The notes beneath the pieces are model-generated. The model saw only the letters and a program-made list of their open reading frames with translations. It did no database searches and was not told where the DNA came from. The position numbers were made by a program, and so were the translations under genes. DNA of 64,000 bases from contig NZ_BARG01000044.1 in the NCBI RefSeq assembly GCF_000376565.1, positions 1 through 64,000 on the forward strand, read 5' to 3'. Source of the DNA: Streptomyces hokutonensis. GTDB lineage: Bacteria; Actinomycetota; Actinomycetes; Streptomycetales; Streptomycetaceae. This document shows positions 23,965-33,414 of this stretch, piece after piece; position 1 is the stretch's first letter; every line of letters begins with the position of its first letter.

Positions 23965-25493
23965 CCGCGATGGGCAGCAGGATCATCGTCGGCTGGATCC
24001 CCGACTATCCGGTCATCGCCGCCGGAGCCCTGGACGCTGGGCCGATCGCCGTTGTCCATCGCGACGAGGTGGTGGCCTGTTCGGGGTCCGCGCGCATGGC
24101 GGGCGTGCGGCGCCGGATGCGGGTGCGCGTGGCGCAGTCCCGTTGCCCGCAGCTGCGTGTGGTCGAGCGGGATATCGCCGCCGAGTTCCGTGTCTTCGAG
24201 CCCGCCGTACGGCACATCGAGGACACGGTCATGCCGCGCCTGGAGGTGATCAGGCCCGGGTTGATCGCCGCGCCCGCCCGTGGTCCGTCCCGCTACTGGG
24301 GCGGTGAGTCGCACCTGGTCGAACGCCTTGCCGCAGCCCTGGACGAGGTGGATCTTCCGGCCCGGGCGGGCATCGCCGACTCGGTCTTCACGGCGGCGCT
24401 CGCCGCCCGTACCGGACACCTCGTCCCTGCGGGTGGCGACGCGGCTTGGCTGGCTCCCTACCCGGTGGGTGTCCTGGGCCTGCCTCGGCTGGCTGAGTTG
24501 CTGGAGCGTTTGGGTGTCCGAACGGTCGGCGCGTTCGCGGCGCTGCCCGAGAACAGGGTGCTGGCCCGGTTCGGTGTCGAGGGCATCGCCGCCCACCGCA
24601 CTGCCCGCGGACAGCTCGAGCGCCCTCTCGCCGTCCGGACGGATTCCGGCGAGCACGCCGTGTCGTACGTCTTCGAGCCGGCCGTGCACCTCCTGGACCC
24701 CGTCGTGTTCGCCGCGAAGGCGTGCGCCGAGCAGCTCCACGAGCACCTGACCGCGGCCGGGGTGGTGTGCGCCCGGCTGGAGACCGTCGTGGAGCTGGTC
24801 GGCGGCCGGAGCCTGTCGAGGACCTTCCGCCACGAGGGACGGTTGTCGTCCCTGGCGGTGGCCGAGCGGGTGCGCGGTGTCCTGCAAGCGTGGTCCGACG
24901 CCGGCCTCCTCGACGCCGGCGGCGAAGCGGGCATCGTCCAGTTGGTGCTGCGCCCGGAGCAGCTGACGGCGGCCACCGGTCGCCAGAGTGCCCTGTTCGG
25001 CGAGGGGCGCACCTCGGACGAGATCGAGCGCGCGGCTGCCCGGATGCAGGCGATGCTCGGCCACCAGGCAGTGGTGCGCGCCGAGTTGGGCGGTGGCCGG
25101 GGCCCGGCGGACCAGGTCCGCCTCGTCCCGTTCGGCGACCTCGACACCGGAGCGCGCCTGCCCGACGGGCCCTGGCCGGGGCGGCTGCCCGCCCCGCACC
25201 CGGCCACCGTGTTTCCACAGTGGGTGCCAGCTCAGCTCACCGACCCCCGCGCTCAGCAGGTGACCGTCTCCGGACGCCTGGCCCTGTCTGCCACACCCGA
25301 CCGGCTCACGGTCGAGGGCCACGGCGAGGCCGTGGTGGACGGGTGGAGCGGCCCCTGGCCGGTCCTGGAACGGTGGTGGGACCGCGGCCATGGTCGTCGG
25401 ATCGCCCGCATGCAGATCACGACCGCCGACGGCCACGCCTGGCTGCTCACGATCGAACACGGCCGCTGGTGGGCCGAGGCCCACTATGGGTGA
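23961..25493 (+). CDS. imuB: ImuB, inactive Y-family polymerase homolog
   Basis: 510 residues, GTG in a GTGA overlap (ATG 23970 possible). Y-family organisation: N-terminal palm remnants (IIVGWIPDYPVIAAG, GVRRRMRVRVAQSRCPQL), helix-hairpin-helix LLERLGVRTVGAFAALPENRVLARFG and a little-finger region. The catalytic acidic residues of true DinB are missing, as in other ImuB proteins, which act as the beta-clamp adaptor of the mutasome. The C-terminus carries a beta-rich domain found in actinobacterial members. Eight-base overlap with dnaE2. Confidence 0.85.
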   Translation: MTAMGSRIIVGWIPDYPVIAAGALDAGPIAVVHRDEVVACSGSARMAGVRRRMRVRVAQSRCPQLRVVERDIAAEFRVFEPAVRHIEDTVMPRLEVIRPGLIAAPARGPSRYWGGESHLVERLAAALDEVDLPARAGIADSVFTAALAARTGHLVPAGGDAAWLAPYPVGVLGLPRLAELLERLGVRTVGAFAALPENRVLARFGVEGIAAHRTARGQLERPLAVRTDSGEHAVSYVFEPAVHLLDPVVFAAKACAEQLHEHLTAAGVVCARLETVVELVGGRSLSRTFRHEGRLSSLAVAERVRGVLQAWSDAGLLDAGGEAGIVQLVLRPEQLTAATGRQSALFGEGRTSDEIERAAARMQAMLGHQAVVRAELGGGRGPADQVRLVPFGDLDTGARLPDGPWPGRLPAPHPATVFPQWVPAQLTDPRAQQVTVSGRLALSATPDRLTVEGHGEAVVDGWSGPWPVLERWWDRGHGRRIARMQITTADGHAWLLTIEHGRWWAEAHYG

Positions 25494-28400
25494 GAACGAC
25501 GCCACCGTCCTGCACCTGCCCACCACCCGCTCCACGGCCGCTCGACGGTCGAGTGGCGGGGAGCCGGGCTGGGTCGAACTCCACGCCCACAGTGCCTTCT
25601 CCTTCCTACAGGGTGCTGCTCAGTCGGACGAACTCGTCGCCGAGGCCGGGCGCTTGGGCATCACGGCGCTGGCGGTCACCGACCGGGACGGCCTGTACGC
25701 CGCGCGGCGTCTGGCTGAGGCCGCGACCCCGGCCGGGATCGGTACCATATACGGCGCCGAGCTCACCCTCGGCGAAGCGGAGTTGGGCACGCCCGTGGTG
25801 CTCGCCCGCAGTGTGGAGGGCTTCCGGTTGCTGTCGGCGGCGATCAGCGCCGCCCAACTGGCCGGCGCCAAGAACGCCCCCGTCTACGACCTGAACTTGT
25901 TGTCCACGGCCGCCGGCAGCGGACACTGGGCAGTCCTGCCCGGCTGCCCCGCCCCCGGCACGGAACGGCGAGACGTCACCACCACCGCCCACCGTTTGAG
26001 CCGTCTCACCGAGGTCTTCGGCGCCGGCAACGTGTACGCCGAACTCTTCGATCACCATCTTCCCGGCGACTCCGTGGCCAACGACGTCACCGTCGTCGCC
26101 GCCCGCCGCCTGGGCCTGCCCATCGTGGCGACCGGCGCCGTCCACTACGCCACACCCCATCAGGCCCGGCTCGCCCAGACGCTCGCCGCACTGCGCCGCC
26201 GCGAAACCCTCGATAAGGCGGCCGGCCACCTCATGCCGGCCCCTACCGCGCACCTGCGCTCGTACGAGGAAATGCGACAGCGGATGGCCCGCTACCCCGG
26301 CGTGCTGGAGACCACCCTCGACCTCGGCCGCACCAGCGTCATCGACCTCGGCGCCCTGCGGCCCCAGCTCCCCGGCTTCCCCACCCCGGCCGGGTTCACC
26401 GAGGACACGTGGCTGCGCTACCTCGCCGAACGGGCCTGCGACGCCCGGTACGGCGACCGCGACGAGACCGACCCGGAAACGCGCGCGGCGTGGAAACAGC
26501 TCGACCACGAACTCGACGTGATCAGCACGCTCGGCATGGCCGGCTACGTGCTGATCGTGCACGACATCGTGCAGTTCGCCGTCGGACAGGACATCTGGTG
26601 CCAGGGCCGCGGCTCCGCCGCCAGCAGCGTGGTCTGCTACGTCCTGGGCATCACCGCCGTCGACGCCCTGAAGAATGGCCTGTTGTTCGAAAGGTTCCTC
26701 AGCGTCGAGAAAGCAGGCCCGCCGGATATCGACATCGACTTTGAAGCCGGCCGCCGCGAGGAGGTCATCCAGTACGTTTACCGGCGCTACGGGCGCGATC
26801 ACGCCGCGCAGGTCGCCAACGTGATCAGCTATCAGCCGCGCCTCTCGGTGCATGACGCGGCCCGCGTCCTGGGCTACCCGGCCGCCCAGATCCGGGAGAT
26901 GACCCGGCACATCCACCACACCCCGCCCGGCCCCGACACTGACCTGCCGGCTGAGGTACGCGGCCTTGCCGCCCAACTCCATACGCTGCCACGGCACATG
27001 GGCATTCACGTGGGCGGGATGGTGCTGACCCGGCAGCCGCTGGGGGAGGTGATGCCGCTGGAGTGGGCCACCGCGGAGGGCCGCTCCGTTCTCCAGGGCG
27101 ACAAGGACGATGTGGCCGCCGCTGGCCTCATCAAGATTGACCTGTTGGGGTTGGGGACCCTTGGTGCCCTGCACACCGCGTGCGATCTGATCGCCGAACA
27201 CTACGGCGTACGCCTCGACCTCGCCTCGATCCCGCCGGACGACCCGGACGTGTACCGCATGATCGCCCGCGCGGACACCGTCGGGGTGTTCCAGGTTGAG
27301 TCCCGCGCGCAGATCAGCACCCTGCCCCAGCTGCGGCCGGAGAACTTCAACGACCTGGCCATCGCGGCCTCGATCATCCGTCCCGGGCCCATCCAGGCCG
27401 GCTCGAAACACCCGTATCTGCGCCGCCGTCGCGGCGAGGAGCCCGTCGCCTACCCGCACCCGCTTGCCCGCCGTGCGCTGGAGAAGACGCTCGGCGTTGC
27501 CCTGTATCAGGAGCAGGCCATGCAACTGGCCATCGACTGCGCCAATTTCACACCCGGTGACGCGGACCGGCTGCGCAAGGCGATGGCCGCCAAACACGCC
27601 CCGGAAAGGGTCGCCGAGCTGCGCGGACGCCTCACGGACGGTATGACCGCCAAGGGCATCCCGCCCGCGGCGGCCGAGCAGATCATCCACATGATCGAGG
27701 CGTTCAGCGACTACGGTTTCCCCGAGTCCCATGCCCAGTCGATGGCCCACATCATCTACGCCAGCGCCTGGATCAAGCACCACTATCCGGCCGCCCTGAC
27801 CGCCGGAATCCTGGCAAACATGCCCATGGGCTTCTACGACGTGCAGACCCTCATCCAGGACGCCCAACGCCACCAGATCACCGTGCGCGACGTCGACATC
27901 CACTCCTCCCACGTGCACGCCACCCTCGAACCCGACGGCCCGGAGCGGAAGTTCGCCATCCGCCGCGGCCTGACCAGCGTCACCGGCCTGAGCGATGCGA
28001 TTGCCCACACCATCGTCGCCGCCCGTACGGAACAGCCCTTCGCCGGCCTGGAGGACGTCGCCCGCCGCACCCGGCTGCCCGCCCGGCTGATGGAACAGCT
28101 CGCCATCGCCGGCGCGTTCGCCGCGTTCGACGGCCACCGCCGCGCCGTCCTGTGGACGGCAGGCGCCTTCCCCCGCAGCCACCAGCCCTACCTCCCCGGG
28201 CTGGGCACCCTCGCCGCCGCCCCCGACCTCCCGGCCATGAGCCCAGCCGAGGAGACCGCCGCAGACCTGGCCGCCACCGGCGCCAGCGCCACCAGCCACC
28301 CGGTCCACCACATCCGGCCCCACCTCGACCGCCGCGACGCCCTGACCGCCGCCGTGGTCCGCGGCCTCGCCGACCAGACCCGCGTACGGCTCGGCGGACT

Positions 28401-28650
28401 CGCCAAATACCTCCAGCGCCCGCCCACCGCGAACGGCGTCGCCTTCGGGGCACTGGAGGACGAAACCGCGATGGTGAACCTCGTCTTCTCCCCACCCGTG
28501 TGGGAACGCTGCCACCGCACCCTGCTGGAAGCCCCCGCCGTCCTCCTGGACGGGCACGTGGAGCGGTCGTACGGCGCGGTCAACGTCATCGTCCACCAAG
28601 CCGAGCCCATAGCCGTGCCCACTACCGTCCGTTCTCGGCGTCGGCGGTGA
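25486..28650 (+). CDS. dnaE2: DnaE2/ImuC error-prone DNA polymerase III alpha subunit
   Basis: 1054 residues, C-family polymerase. PHP domain at the N-terminus (VELHAHSAFSFLQGA, residues ~25-40), palm catalytic motifs PDIDIDFE (about 413) and KIDLLGLG (about 550), then a beta-binding/HhH region and C-terminal OB-fold (VRLGGLAKYLQRPP). No C-terminal tau-binding domain, fitting DnaE2. Enzyme of induced translesion synthesis and mutagenesis. ATGGGTGA overlap with imuB couples all three genes. On a plasmid this could raise mutation rate of the host. Confidence 0.92.
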   Translation: MGENDATVLHLPTTRSTAARRSSGGEPGWVELHAHSAFSFLQGAAQSDELVAEAGRLGITALAVTDRDGLYAARRLAEAATPAGIGTIYGAELTLGEAELGTPVVLARSVEGFRLLSAAISAAQLAGAKNAPVYDLNLLSTAAGSGHWAVLPGCPAPGTERRDVTTTAHRLSRLTEVFGAGNVYAELFDHHLPGDSVANDVTVVAARRLGLPIVATGAVHYATPHQARLAQTLAALRRRETLDKAAGHLMPAPTAHLRSYEEMRQRMARYPGVLETTLDLGRTSVIDLGALRPQLPGFPTPAGFTEDTWLRYLAERACDARYGDRDETDPETRAAWKQLDHELDVISTLGMAGYVLIVHDIVQFAVGQDIWCQGRGSAASSVVCYVLGITAVDALKNGLLFERFLSVEKAGPPDIDIDFEAGRREEVIQYVYRRYGRDHAAQVANVISYQPRLSVHDAARVLGYPAAQIREMTRHIHHTPPGPDTDLPAEVRGLAAQLHTLPRHMGIHVGGMVLTRQPLGEVMPLEWATAEGRSVLQGDKDDVAAAGLIKIDLLGLGTLGALHTACDLIAEHYGVRLDLASIPPDDPDVYRMIARADTVGVFQVESRAQISTLPQLRPENFNDLAIAASIIRPGPIQAGSKHPYLRRRRGEEPVAYPHPLARRALEKTLGVALYQEQAMQLAIDCANFTPGDADRLRKAMAAKHAPERVAELRGRLTDGMTAKGIPPAAAEQIIHMIEAFSDYGFPESHAQSMAHIIYASAWIKHHYPAALTAGILANMPMGFYDVQTLIQDAQRHQITVRDVDIHSSHVHATLEPDGPERKFAIRRGLTSVTGLSDAIAHTIVAARTEQPFAGLEDVARRTRLPARLMEQLAIAGAFAAFDGHRRAVLWTAGAFPRSHQPYLPGLGTLAAAPDLPAMSPAEETAADLAATGASATSHPVHHIRPHLDRRDALTAAVVRGLADQTRVRLGGLAKYLQRPPTANGVAFGALEDETAMVNLVFSPPVWERCHRTLLEAPAVLLDGHVERSYGAVNVIVHQAEPIAVPTTVRSRRRR

Positions 28651-28758
28651 GCCGCGCAGCCGGCGATACGCGGAAACCCTCGGTCAGGCCGACAGACGGG
28701 ATGGCTGAGCACCCGGGCGGTCACCACGATCGGCACCGCCACTGTCTACGCTCGGGAC

Positions 28759-29553
28759 GTGCCCAAGACCGCCCAGCAGCTCCCGGCCGACCCCTCCCAG
28801 CTGCACCTTCAGTACACCTACGCTCACGGACTACACGATGGCCCGCACGACCAGACCGTAGAGCGATGGGACATCAGCATCCGGCACGGACACGACGTCC
28901 ACGACCGGTCCCGCTGTCCCGTCCTCAACGGCACGGAGTCTCCTGAAGTCGTCTGCGGTGCCGACTGCTCCGCGTACGAGGAGCACGGCCTGGAAGTCGG
29001 CCGCATGACGTTTTTCCGTATCCGCCTCACCCAGGGCATGAATGCCTGGCTGGCCATGGAAGAGGAGTCCCAGGAGCTGTACGAGGTTGCCCAGGTGCTG
29101 CTCGATGAGGCCACCGGCTACTTCACTGACGAGGTCGGTCGACAACTCGAATACGTGGGTACGGATCTGCTGGTCATGGACCGTGTGGTCCTCGACAAGC
29201 CGTGGCGGGGATTTGGTCTCGGCCCGGTCCTCGCAGCGGAAGCCGTCAACCGCCTTGAGCCAGGCTGCCGAGCCGTCGCCTGCTCCCCGGGAGTTTCAGA
29301 GCCGGACGACGACTGGAAGCCGGACCAGGCCGAATGGGACCGCGTCATGGCCCGGATCGCCGCCGCATGGGGGCGAGTTGGCTTCGCGTTCTACAGGGAG
29401 AACATCTACCTCCTTGTCCCGGCCACCGGGGTGCCCGACGACTGTCGGACAGCCCTGCGCGTGGAATTCCAGGACCTCTGCTTGGCATGGCGCGAGGCCG
29501 ACGCTGGTTCCGACGAGAAGCCTGCGGCGTTGAGGACGAATGAGATGGGCTGA
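28759..29553 (+). CDS. GNAT-like acetyltransferase-fold protein
   Basis: 264 residues, GTG start. The N-terminal half is unfamiliar (WDISIRHGHDVHDRSRCP, two Cys). Residues about 130-210 read like a GNAT core: LLVMDRVVLDKPWRGFGLGPVLAAEAVNRL has the RGxGLG acetyl-CoA pyrophosphate loop and following helix, and GRVGFAFYREN suits the final strand. Substrate unknown. No operon partner; the next gene is convergent. Confidence 0.6.
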   Translation: MPKTAQQLPADPSQLHLQYTYAHGLHDGPHDQTVERWDISIRHGHDVHDRSRCPVLNGTESPEVVCGADCSAYEEHGLEVGRMTFFRIRLTQGMNAWLAMEEESQELYEVAQVLLDEATGYFTDEVGRQLEYVGTDLLVMDRVVLDKPWRGFGLGPVLAAEAVNRLEPGCRAVACSPGVSEPDDDWKPDQAEWDRVMARIAAAWGRVGFAFYRENIYLLVPATGVPDDCRTALRVEFQDLCLAWREADAGSDEKPAALRTNEMG

Positions 29554-29697
29554 CTACGGGATGGATCCGTACCCCCCATTACCGTCCGGCCCTGGGACGG
29601 CGGAGGCTGCTGGGCGTTGTCGGCGGACCGCTACCGGCCCGGCCTCGACACCAGAGGCGGCTGACTGACCTCGGCATGCAAAGGGCGCCGGGGCCGG

Positions 29698-31479
29698 TCA
29701 TCGTTTGACGCGGCTCCGGATGGCCAGGAGGGCAAGACCGAGGAAGGCGGGCTCCACGAGCCGAGTGGTCATCTCGATCCAGGTGCCTCCCACGGTGAGG
29801 CTCTCTCCAGAGGAGCGGAAGACCACTGAGTTGAAGACGATCGGAGCGGCCCTGCTGGCCCTGTCCCAGGTGACGCGCTGGGCGTACGGCAGGCTCAGTT
29901 GAGGGTCAGGTGTGTCGGTGGTCAGGAGCAGCTGTTGTCCGGCCGTCGGCAAGGTCCCCGTCGTCTTCGCCTTCGGTGATTCGCCGGGCAGGCCCCAGAG
30001 GACGAGGGCGAGGAGGCTTCCCGACGCGAGGGTCAGCAGACAGGCGATCGCCCGGGAGGGGCGCAGCCCGTATCCGGAGATCGCCCAATAGAGCCAGAGC
30101 AATCGGCGTACCCAGCGATTGGTGTCGACATGGTCGTGACGGCGCATTTCCATTTCGCCGTAGTAGAAGTCCGCCGCGCCAGGCTCGTCCTTGGCATCCT
30201 CCAGGCCCTTGCGCAGCTGCCGATACAACGCGGTGAGGTCTTCCGTGCCGGGTTGGTCCTGAACGGCGGAGGGGGGTATGGGCGGTTGCCATTCCGGCCA
30301 GTTCAATCTGCGCCAGTATTGCTCCTCTGCGAGCGTACGGCGTCTGCTCCACCGGTGGAGCCCGTGACGAAGGCTAAACCTCCAGCCCCTCGGAGGCTGG
30401 GCGAACAGGGTCCGGCCTCTCAGCTGCAGCTGGTCCAGGTGGAATGCGCCCGTGAACTGACACAAGGTCAGGTCGGTGTCGGTCAGTACCACGTGCGTGG
30501 CGTCGACTCCGCGCAGCGAGGCTATCTTTGGATACGCGCTGTCCATGGGATGAGCTGTGATGAGGGTGCTCTCCGCAGCATTGGTGCCTCCCCAAGCAGT
30601 CGGTGCGTGTGTGACGGCGAACGGGCTGACCAGGTTCGTCCCTTCAAGATGCACGGTTGCGTATCGAAGGAGCAGGGAGGCGGACGAGTTCCAGATGGTG
30701 CGCTCGCACCGCACCCGGTGGGCTGCCGTCTTGATGGTCACGGAGACGTAGAACTCGGCTTCCACCAGGTTCAGTTCATCCATGCAGACTATGGGGCCCA
30801 GCTCCCTGGCCCGCTCGAAAGTGGATGCCGCGAAGACCGCTTTCGTGAAGGTAGTGTTGATGAACTCGGCGACTCCCTTGAAGACGCACCGGCTGAAGTG
30901 GCCCACGGTCTGGAAATCGGCCTTTTGGAAGAGCGCCAGCTGTTCGAACCAGGAGCTGTCGAACTCGGCATTCGCGGCGAATCTCGACGCGCGGAAATCG
31001 GCTATACCGCTGAACACTGCACGCCGGAAAGTAGCCGAATCACCTTGCGTGTGTGTGAACTTGGTGTCACCGAACCGGGCCGCCTGAAGGAAAGCAGCGT
31101 CTGTGAAGTTGCACCCTCTGGGGAATTCGGCGTCGGTGAAGGAGGCTCCTTCCGTGAATATCACGTTAGAGAAGTCGGCCGGGTCGATGAAAACGGCTTG
31201 ATTAAAGGAGGCTTTGCCGATCGTGGGCTGGCCTGTCGCGCCGTCGCTTACGGCATCACGGAGAGCTGACAGGTTCTCCCGGCTGATGTGCGTTCCGCGG
31301 TGATCGATGTCTGCGCCCGAGCTGAGGCTCGCGAAGTAGGCCGTCTTCTCCGACGTGTTTGCGTGTGCCAGGCACTTCCCGGAACCGGGTAGCTGTCGAC
31401 CGTGGCAGGCGTTGCCTGCCACGTCGCAGAGTGGGTAGCCGGGGTTCACCGGCAGATTGAGAAAGGTGGTGGTGGCCAC
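29698..31479 (-). CDS. pentapeptide-repeat membrane protein with Cys-rich head
   Basis: About 593 residues from a GTG with CGGAG six bases upstream; the frame is open to 31698. The N-terminus has a Cys/His cluster (YPLCDVAGNACHG..., KCLAH) that may bind zinc. Residues about 80-360 hold pentapeptide repeats of the A(D/N)LxF style (FIDPADFSNVIFTEGASF, ADFRASRFAANAEF), forming a right-handed beta-helix. After a soluble linker (DLTALYRQLRKGLEDAKDE) come hydrophobic segments (AIACLLTLASGSLLALVLWG and one near the end). This pentapeptide-plus-membrane architecture is frequent in Streptomyces and uncharacterised. Confidence 0.75.
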   Translation of the reverse strand: MATTTFLNLPVNPGYPLCDVAGNACHGRQLPGSGKCLAHANTSEKTAYFASLSSGADIDHRGTHISRENLSALRDAVSDGATGQPTIGKASFNQAVFIDPADFSNVIFTEGASFTDAEFPRGCNFTDAAFLQAARFGDTKFTHTQGDSATFRRAVFSGIADFRASRFAANAEFDSSWFEQLALFQKADFQTVGHFSRCVFKGVAEFINTTFTKAVFAASTFERARELGPIVCMDELNLVEAEFYVSVTIKTAAHRVRCERTIWNSSASLLLRYATVHLEGTNLVSPFAVTHAPTAWGGTNAAESTLITAHPMDSAYPKIASLRGVDATHVVLTDTDLTLCQFTGAFHLDQLQLRGRTLFAQPPRGWRFSLRHGLHRWSRRRTLAEEQYWRRLNWPEWQPPIPPSAVQDQPGTEDLTALYRQLRKGLEDAKDEPGAADFYYGEMEMRRHDHVDTNRWVRRLLWLYWAISGYGLRPSRAIACLLTLASGSLLALVLWGLPGESPKAKTTGTLPTAGQQLLLTTDTPDPQLSLPYAQRVTWDRASRAAPIVFNSVVFRSSGESLTVGGTWIEMTTRLVEPAFLGLALLAIRSRVKR

Positions 31480-31990
31480 GCCGTACTCCGCATCGGGGAG
31501 GCTGACTTGCGCCGTGGACGGCGCCTCGACCCGGCACCATATCCGGATCCCCTCGGGTGCGGCGGAGGTTCTGCACTGGGCAGAGCGCGTGGCTGGTGGT
31601 GATCGGACAACCGACCATCGAAATCCGCCGCTCCCGACTTGGTGGGGCTGGGTCACTTGTCCGAAGTGCGCGTACGTCTTTCTCGTTGTCGTTCGCACGG
31701 ACGAACGGTGACCGGCTCTTCCGGGACATCCCGCGTCGGTTCACCGTGGTGCGTCACCGCTCACTGTGTCTCGCGGATTCGCTGGGCGATGCCGCGCAGG
31801 CCGACGCCTGGCTCACGACCACTGCGAAGGTACGCCAACAGAATTGGTGAGGGGCGTCGTTCGGCTGTTCACCGATTGGGAGAAGCCGCGCCAGCCGTTT
31901 GGTGATGGGGCCGGCCACAGCCGAACGCCGAACCACGTTGGTGACCGCACGCCGTGGCCGCCCGCTCGACGAGCGGCCAGGGCGTGGCGA
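31480..31990. other. intergenic, no confident gene
   Basis: Upstream region of the pentapeptide gene. Short frames on both strands lack ribosome sites. A small CCGCTC-gac-GAGCGG hairpin at 31962-31976 lies just beyond the - strand gene ending at 31991 and could act as its terminator. Confidence 0.4.
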
Positions 31991-32281
31991 TCATGGGGAA
32001 CCCAGAGGAGTGACCACGGCCCCTCCGCCGCGTTCGACCGCAGCGAGAACAGCCGAGTGGAAGGACTCCAGAGCGCCGTCGGGTACGGCGACGGGACTTC
32101 CAGTAAGGGCGTACCACTCGTCGGCGCCGGTGTACTGGACAGTAACGGCAACGAGGTGGTCGGTACGCCGGACGGTGCGGACGGTGAGGTCGCCGGTGAT
32201 GGCGCCCACGTCATCGGTCATCGCCCCGCCGGGGCCGGCGGTCACCTGGCCTTCGTACGCCGGGGGTTCGGGGATGTGCAT
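31991..32281 (-). CDS. small protein coupled to secreted nuclease
   Basis: 96 residues; its ATG shares a base with the nuclease stop (TGATG). MHIPEPPAYEGQVTAGPGGAMTDDVGAIT..., a beta-rich middle (LTVRTVRRTDHLVAVTVQYTG) and a C-terminal helix (ALESFHSAVLAAVERG). No signal peptide, so cytoplasmic. The tight coupling to a secreted HNH nuclease suggests an immunity or chaperone role, which is inference; no known immunity family recognised. Confidence 0.6.
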   Translation of the reverse strand: MHIPEPPAYEGQVTAGPGGAMTDDVGAITGDLTVRTVRRTDHLVAVTVQYTGADEWYALTGSPVAVPDGALESFHSAVLAAVERGGGAVVTPLGSP

Positions 32282-32967
32282 CAGATGTCGCAGGTGTCGA
32301 GCATCTCGTTCAGCGCTGCCTTCTCCGGTGCGGTGATGTTCAGCTCGTAGACGTGCTTCACGTCGATCCAGGCCCGGGAGTAGGTGCACCAGTAGGACCT
32401 CAGCGGGGGTTTCCACAGATCCGGCGTCTGGTCTCCCTTGGACCGGTTGGACGCGGCGGAGACGGCGAGGAGCTGCGAGTGCACGAGGTCGTTGGCGAAC
32501 GCCTTGCGTTTGGGGGTGTCCCAGAGATCGGCCCCGCCCCGCCATGCGGCGGCCAGGGGCACCATGTGGTCGATGTCGGCCTGGCCTGCGGCGGTGAGTG
32601 TTTTGCCGTCGTACTCGCTGTACCAAGTACCCTGCACGGCCCTGCACTTGTCGTCCTGGACAACGTCCTGTCCGTCGCGCTGAAGGACCACTTCACGGGT
32701 GTCGCACTCGCCGAACTGCGCGGCCCAGTGCGGGAACTTGGCCCGGCTGTAGCCCACCATGGCGTGGGGGGCCTCGACGTTCAGATCGCCCAACTCGCCA
32801 CGGGCGATGTCGGCCGACGGCGGCTCGGGCAGCGTCCGGTACTGCGCTGGCAAGACCTGGAGTGCGTGGACGGGGGCGGCCGAAGCCGACATGGTCGGAG
32901 ATACGAAAACGGCGGACAGGCCGACGAAGGACGCAGCGCCCCGCAACCACCTACGGGAAATGATCAT
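32281..32967 (-). CDS. secreted HNH endonuclease (DUF1524/GmrSD-C type)
   Basis: 228 residues with a signal peptide (residues 1-30, ending ASA-APV). The catalytic region is DIDHMVPLAAAWRGGADLW followed by RKAFANDLVHSQLLAVSAASNRSKGDQTPDLW and YWCTYSRAWIDVKHVY: the His-Asn-His signature of the DUF1524 family. A strained Cys pattern (CDTREV, DDKCRAV, YWC, TCD) suggests two disulfides. Extracellular nucleases of this type are common in Streptomyces and scavenge nucleic acid or attack competitors. Confidence 0.85.
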   Translation of the reverse strand: MIISRRWLRGAASFVGLSAVFVSPTMSASAAPVHALQVLPAQYRTLPEPPSADIARGELGDLNVEAPHAMVGYSRAKFPHWAAQFGECDTREVVLQRDGQDVVQDDKCRAVQGTWYSEYDGKTLTAAGQADIDHMVPLAAAWRGGADLWDTPKRKAFANDLVHSQLLAVSAASNRSKGDQTPDLWKPPLRSYWCTYSRAWIDVKHVYELNITAPEKAALNEMLDTCDI

Positions 32968-33414
32968 GCGTCAAGAGGTAGCGGCACCCCGCCCATGCCT
33001 CTGTGATTGTCACCCGTGTGAGGGCGTGGCCAGGGCGGCGCTGACGTGTCTTCCGTTCGGGCGCTTTCGACTCACCGCATCGTTTCTCCGGATCCGGCTG
33101 GCGTCCGACGTGAAGTTCAGGATGCGGTATCAGCGCAAGTTTCCAGCTCTGATGACGTCGATCCACCTTGTGACTTGTGGCCTCTCACGGTCGCCCACGC
33201 CTTATCCAGCCCCCTCGGCCTCACCACAGAGTCCATAACTCCAGCCCGCAGCCGGAGGGAGTCCGCTGACCAAGTCCGCTACTGACGCTAGAAGTTGAGC
33301 CTTGTTTCGGCGGCTCGGCGCGGTGGGCGAAACGGGTTCCAAAGAGACGCATCCCCGGCCTCAGGTAGGTCGTTGTCCCCGTCGCACCCCACCACGAACC
33401 GATGGGACACCCTG
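32968..33414. other. divergent promoter region
   Basis: About 450 bases between the divergent nuclease gene and the hypothetical gene at 33415; no ORF with good codon bias. One isolated GAAGTTGAG near 33291 resembles half of the 17-bp motif but stands alone. Confidence 0.4.

Noticed and set aside
33285..33300. Isolated GAAGTTGAG resembling half of the 17-bp motif
   Set aside because: Single half-site without neighbours at 20-bp spacing.
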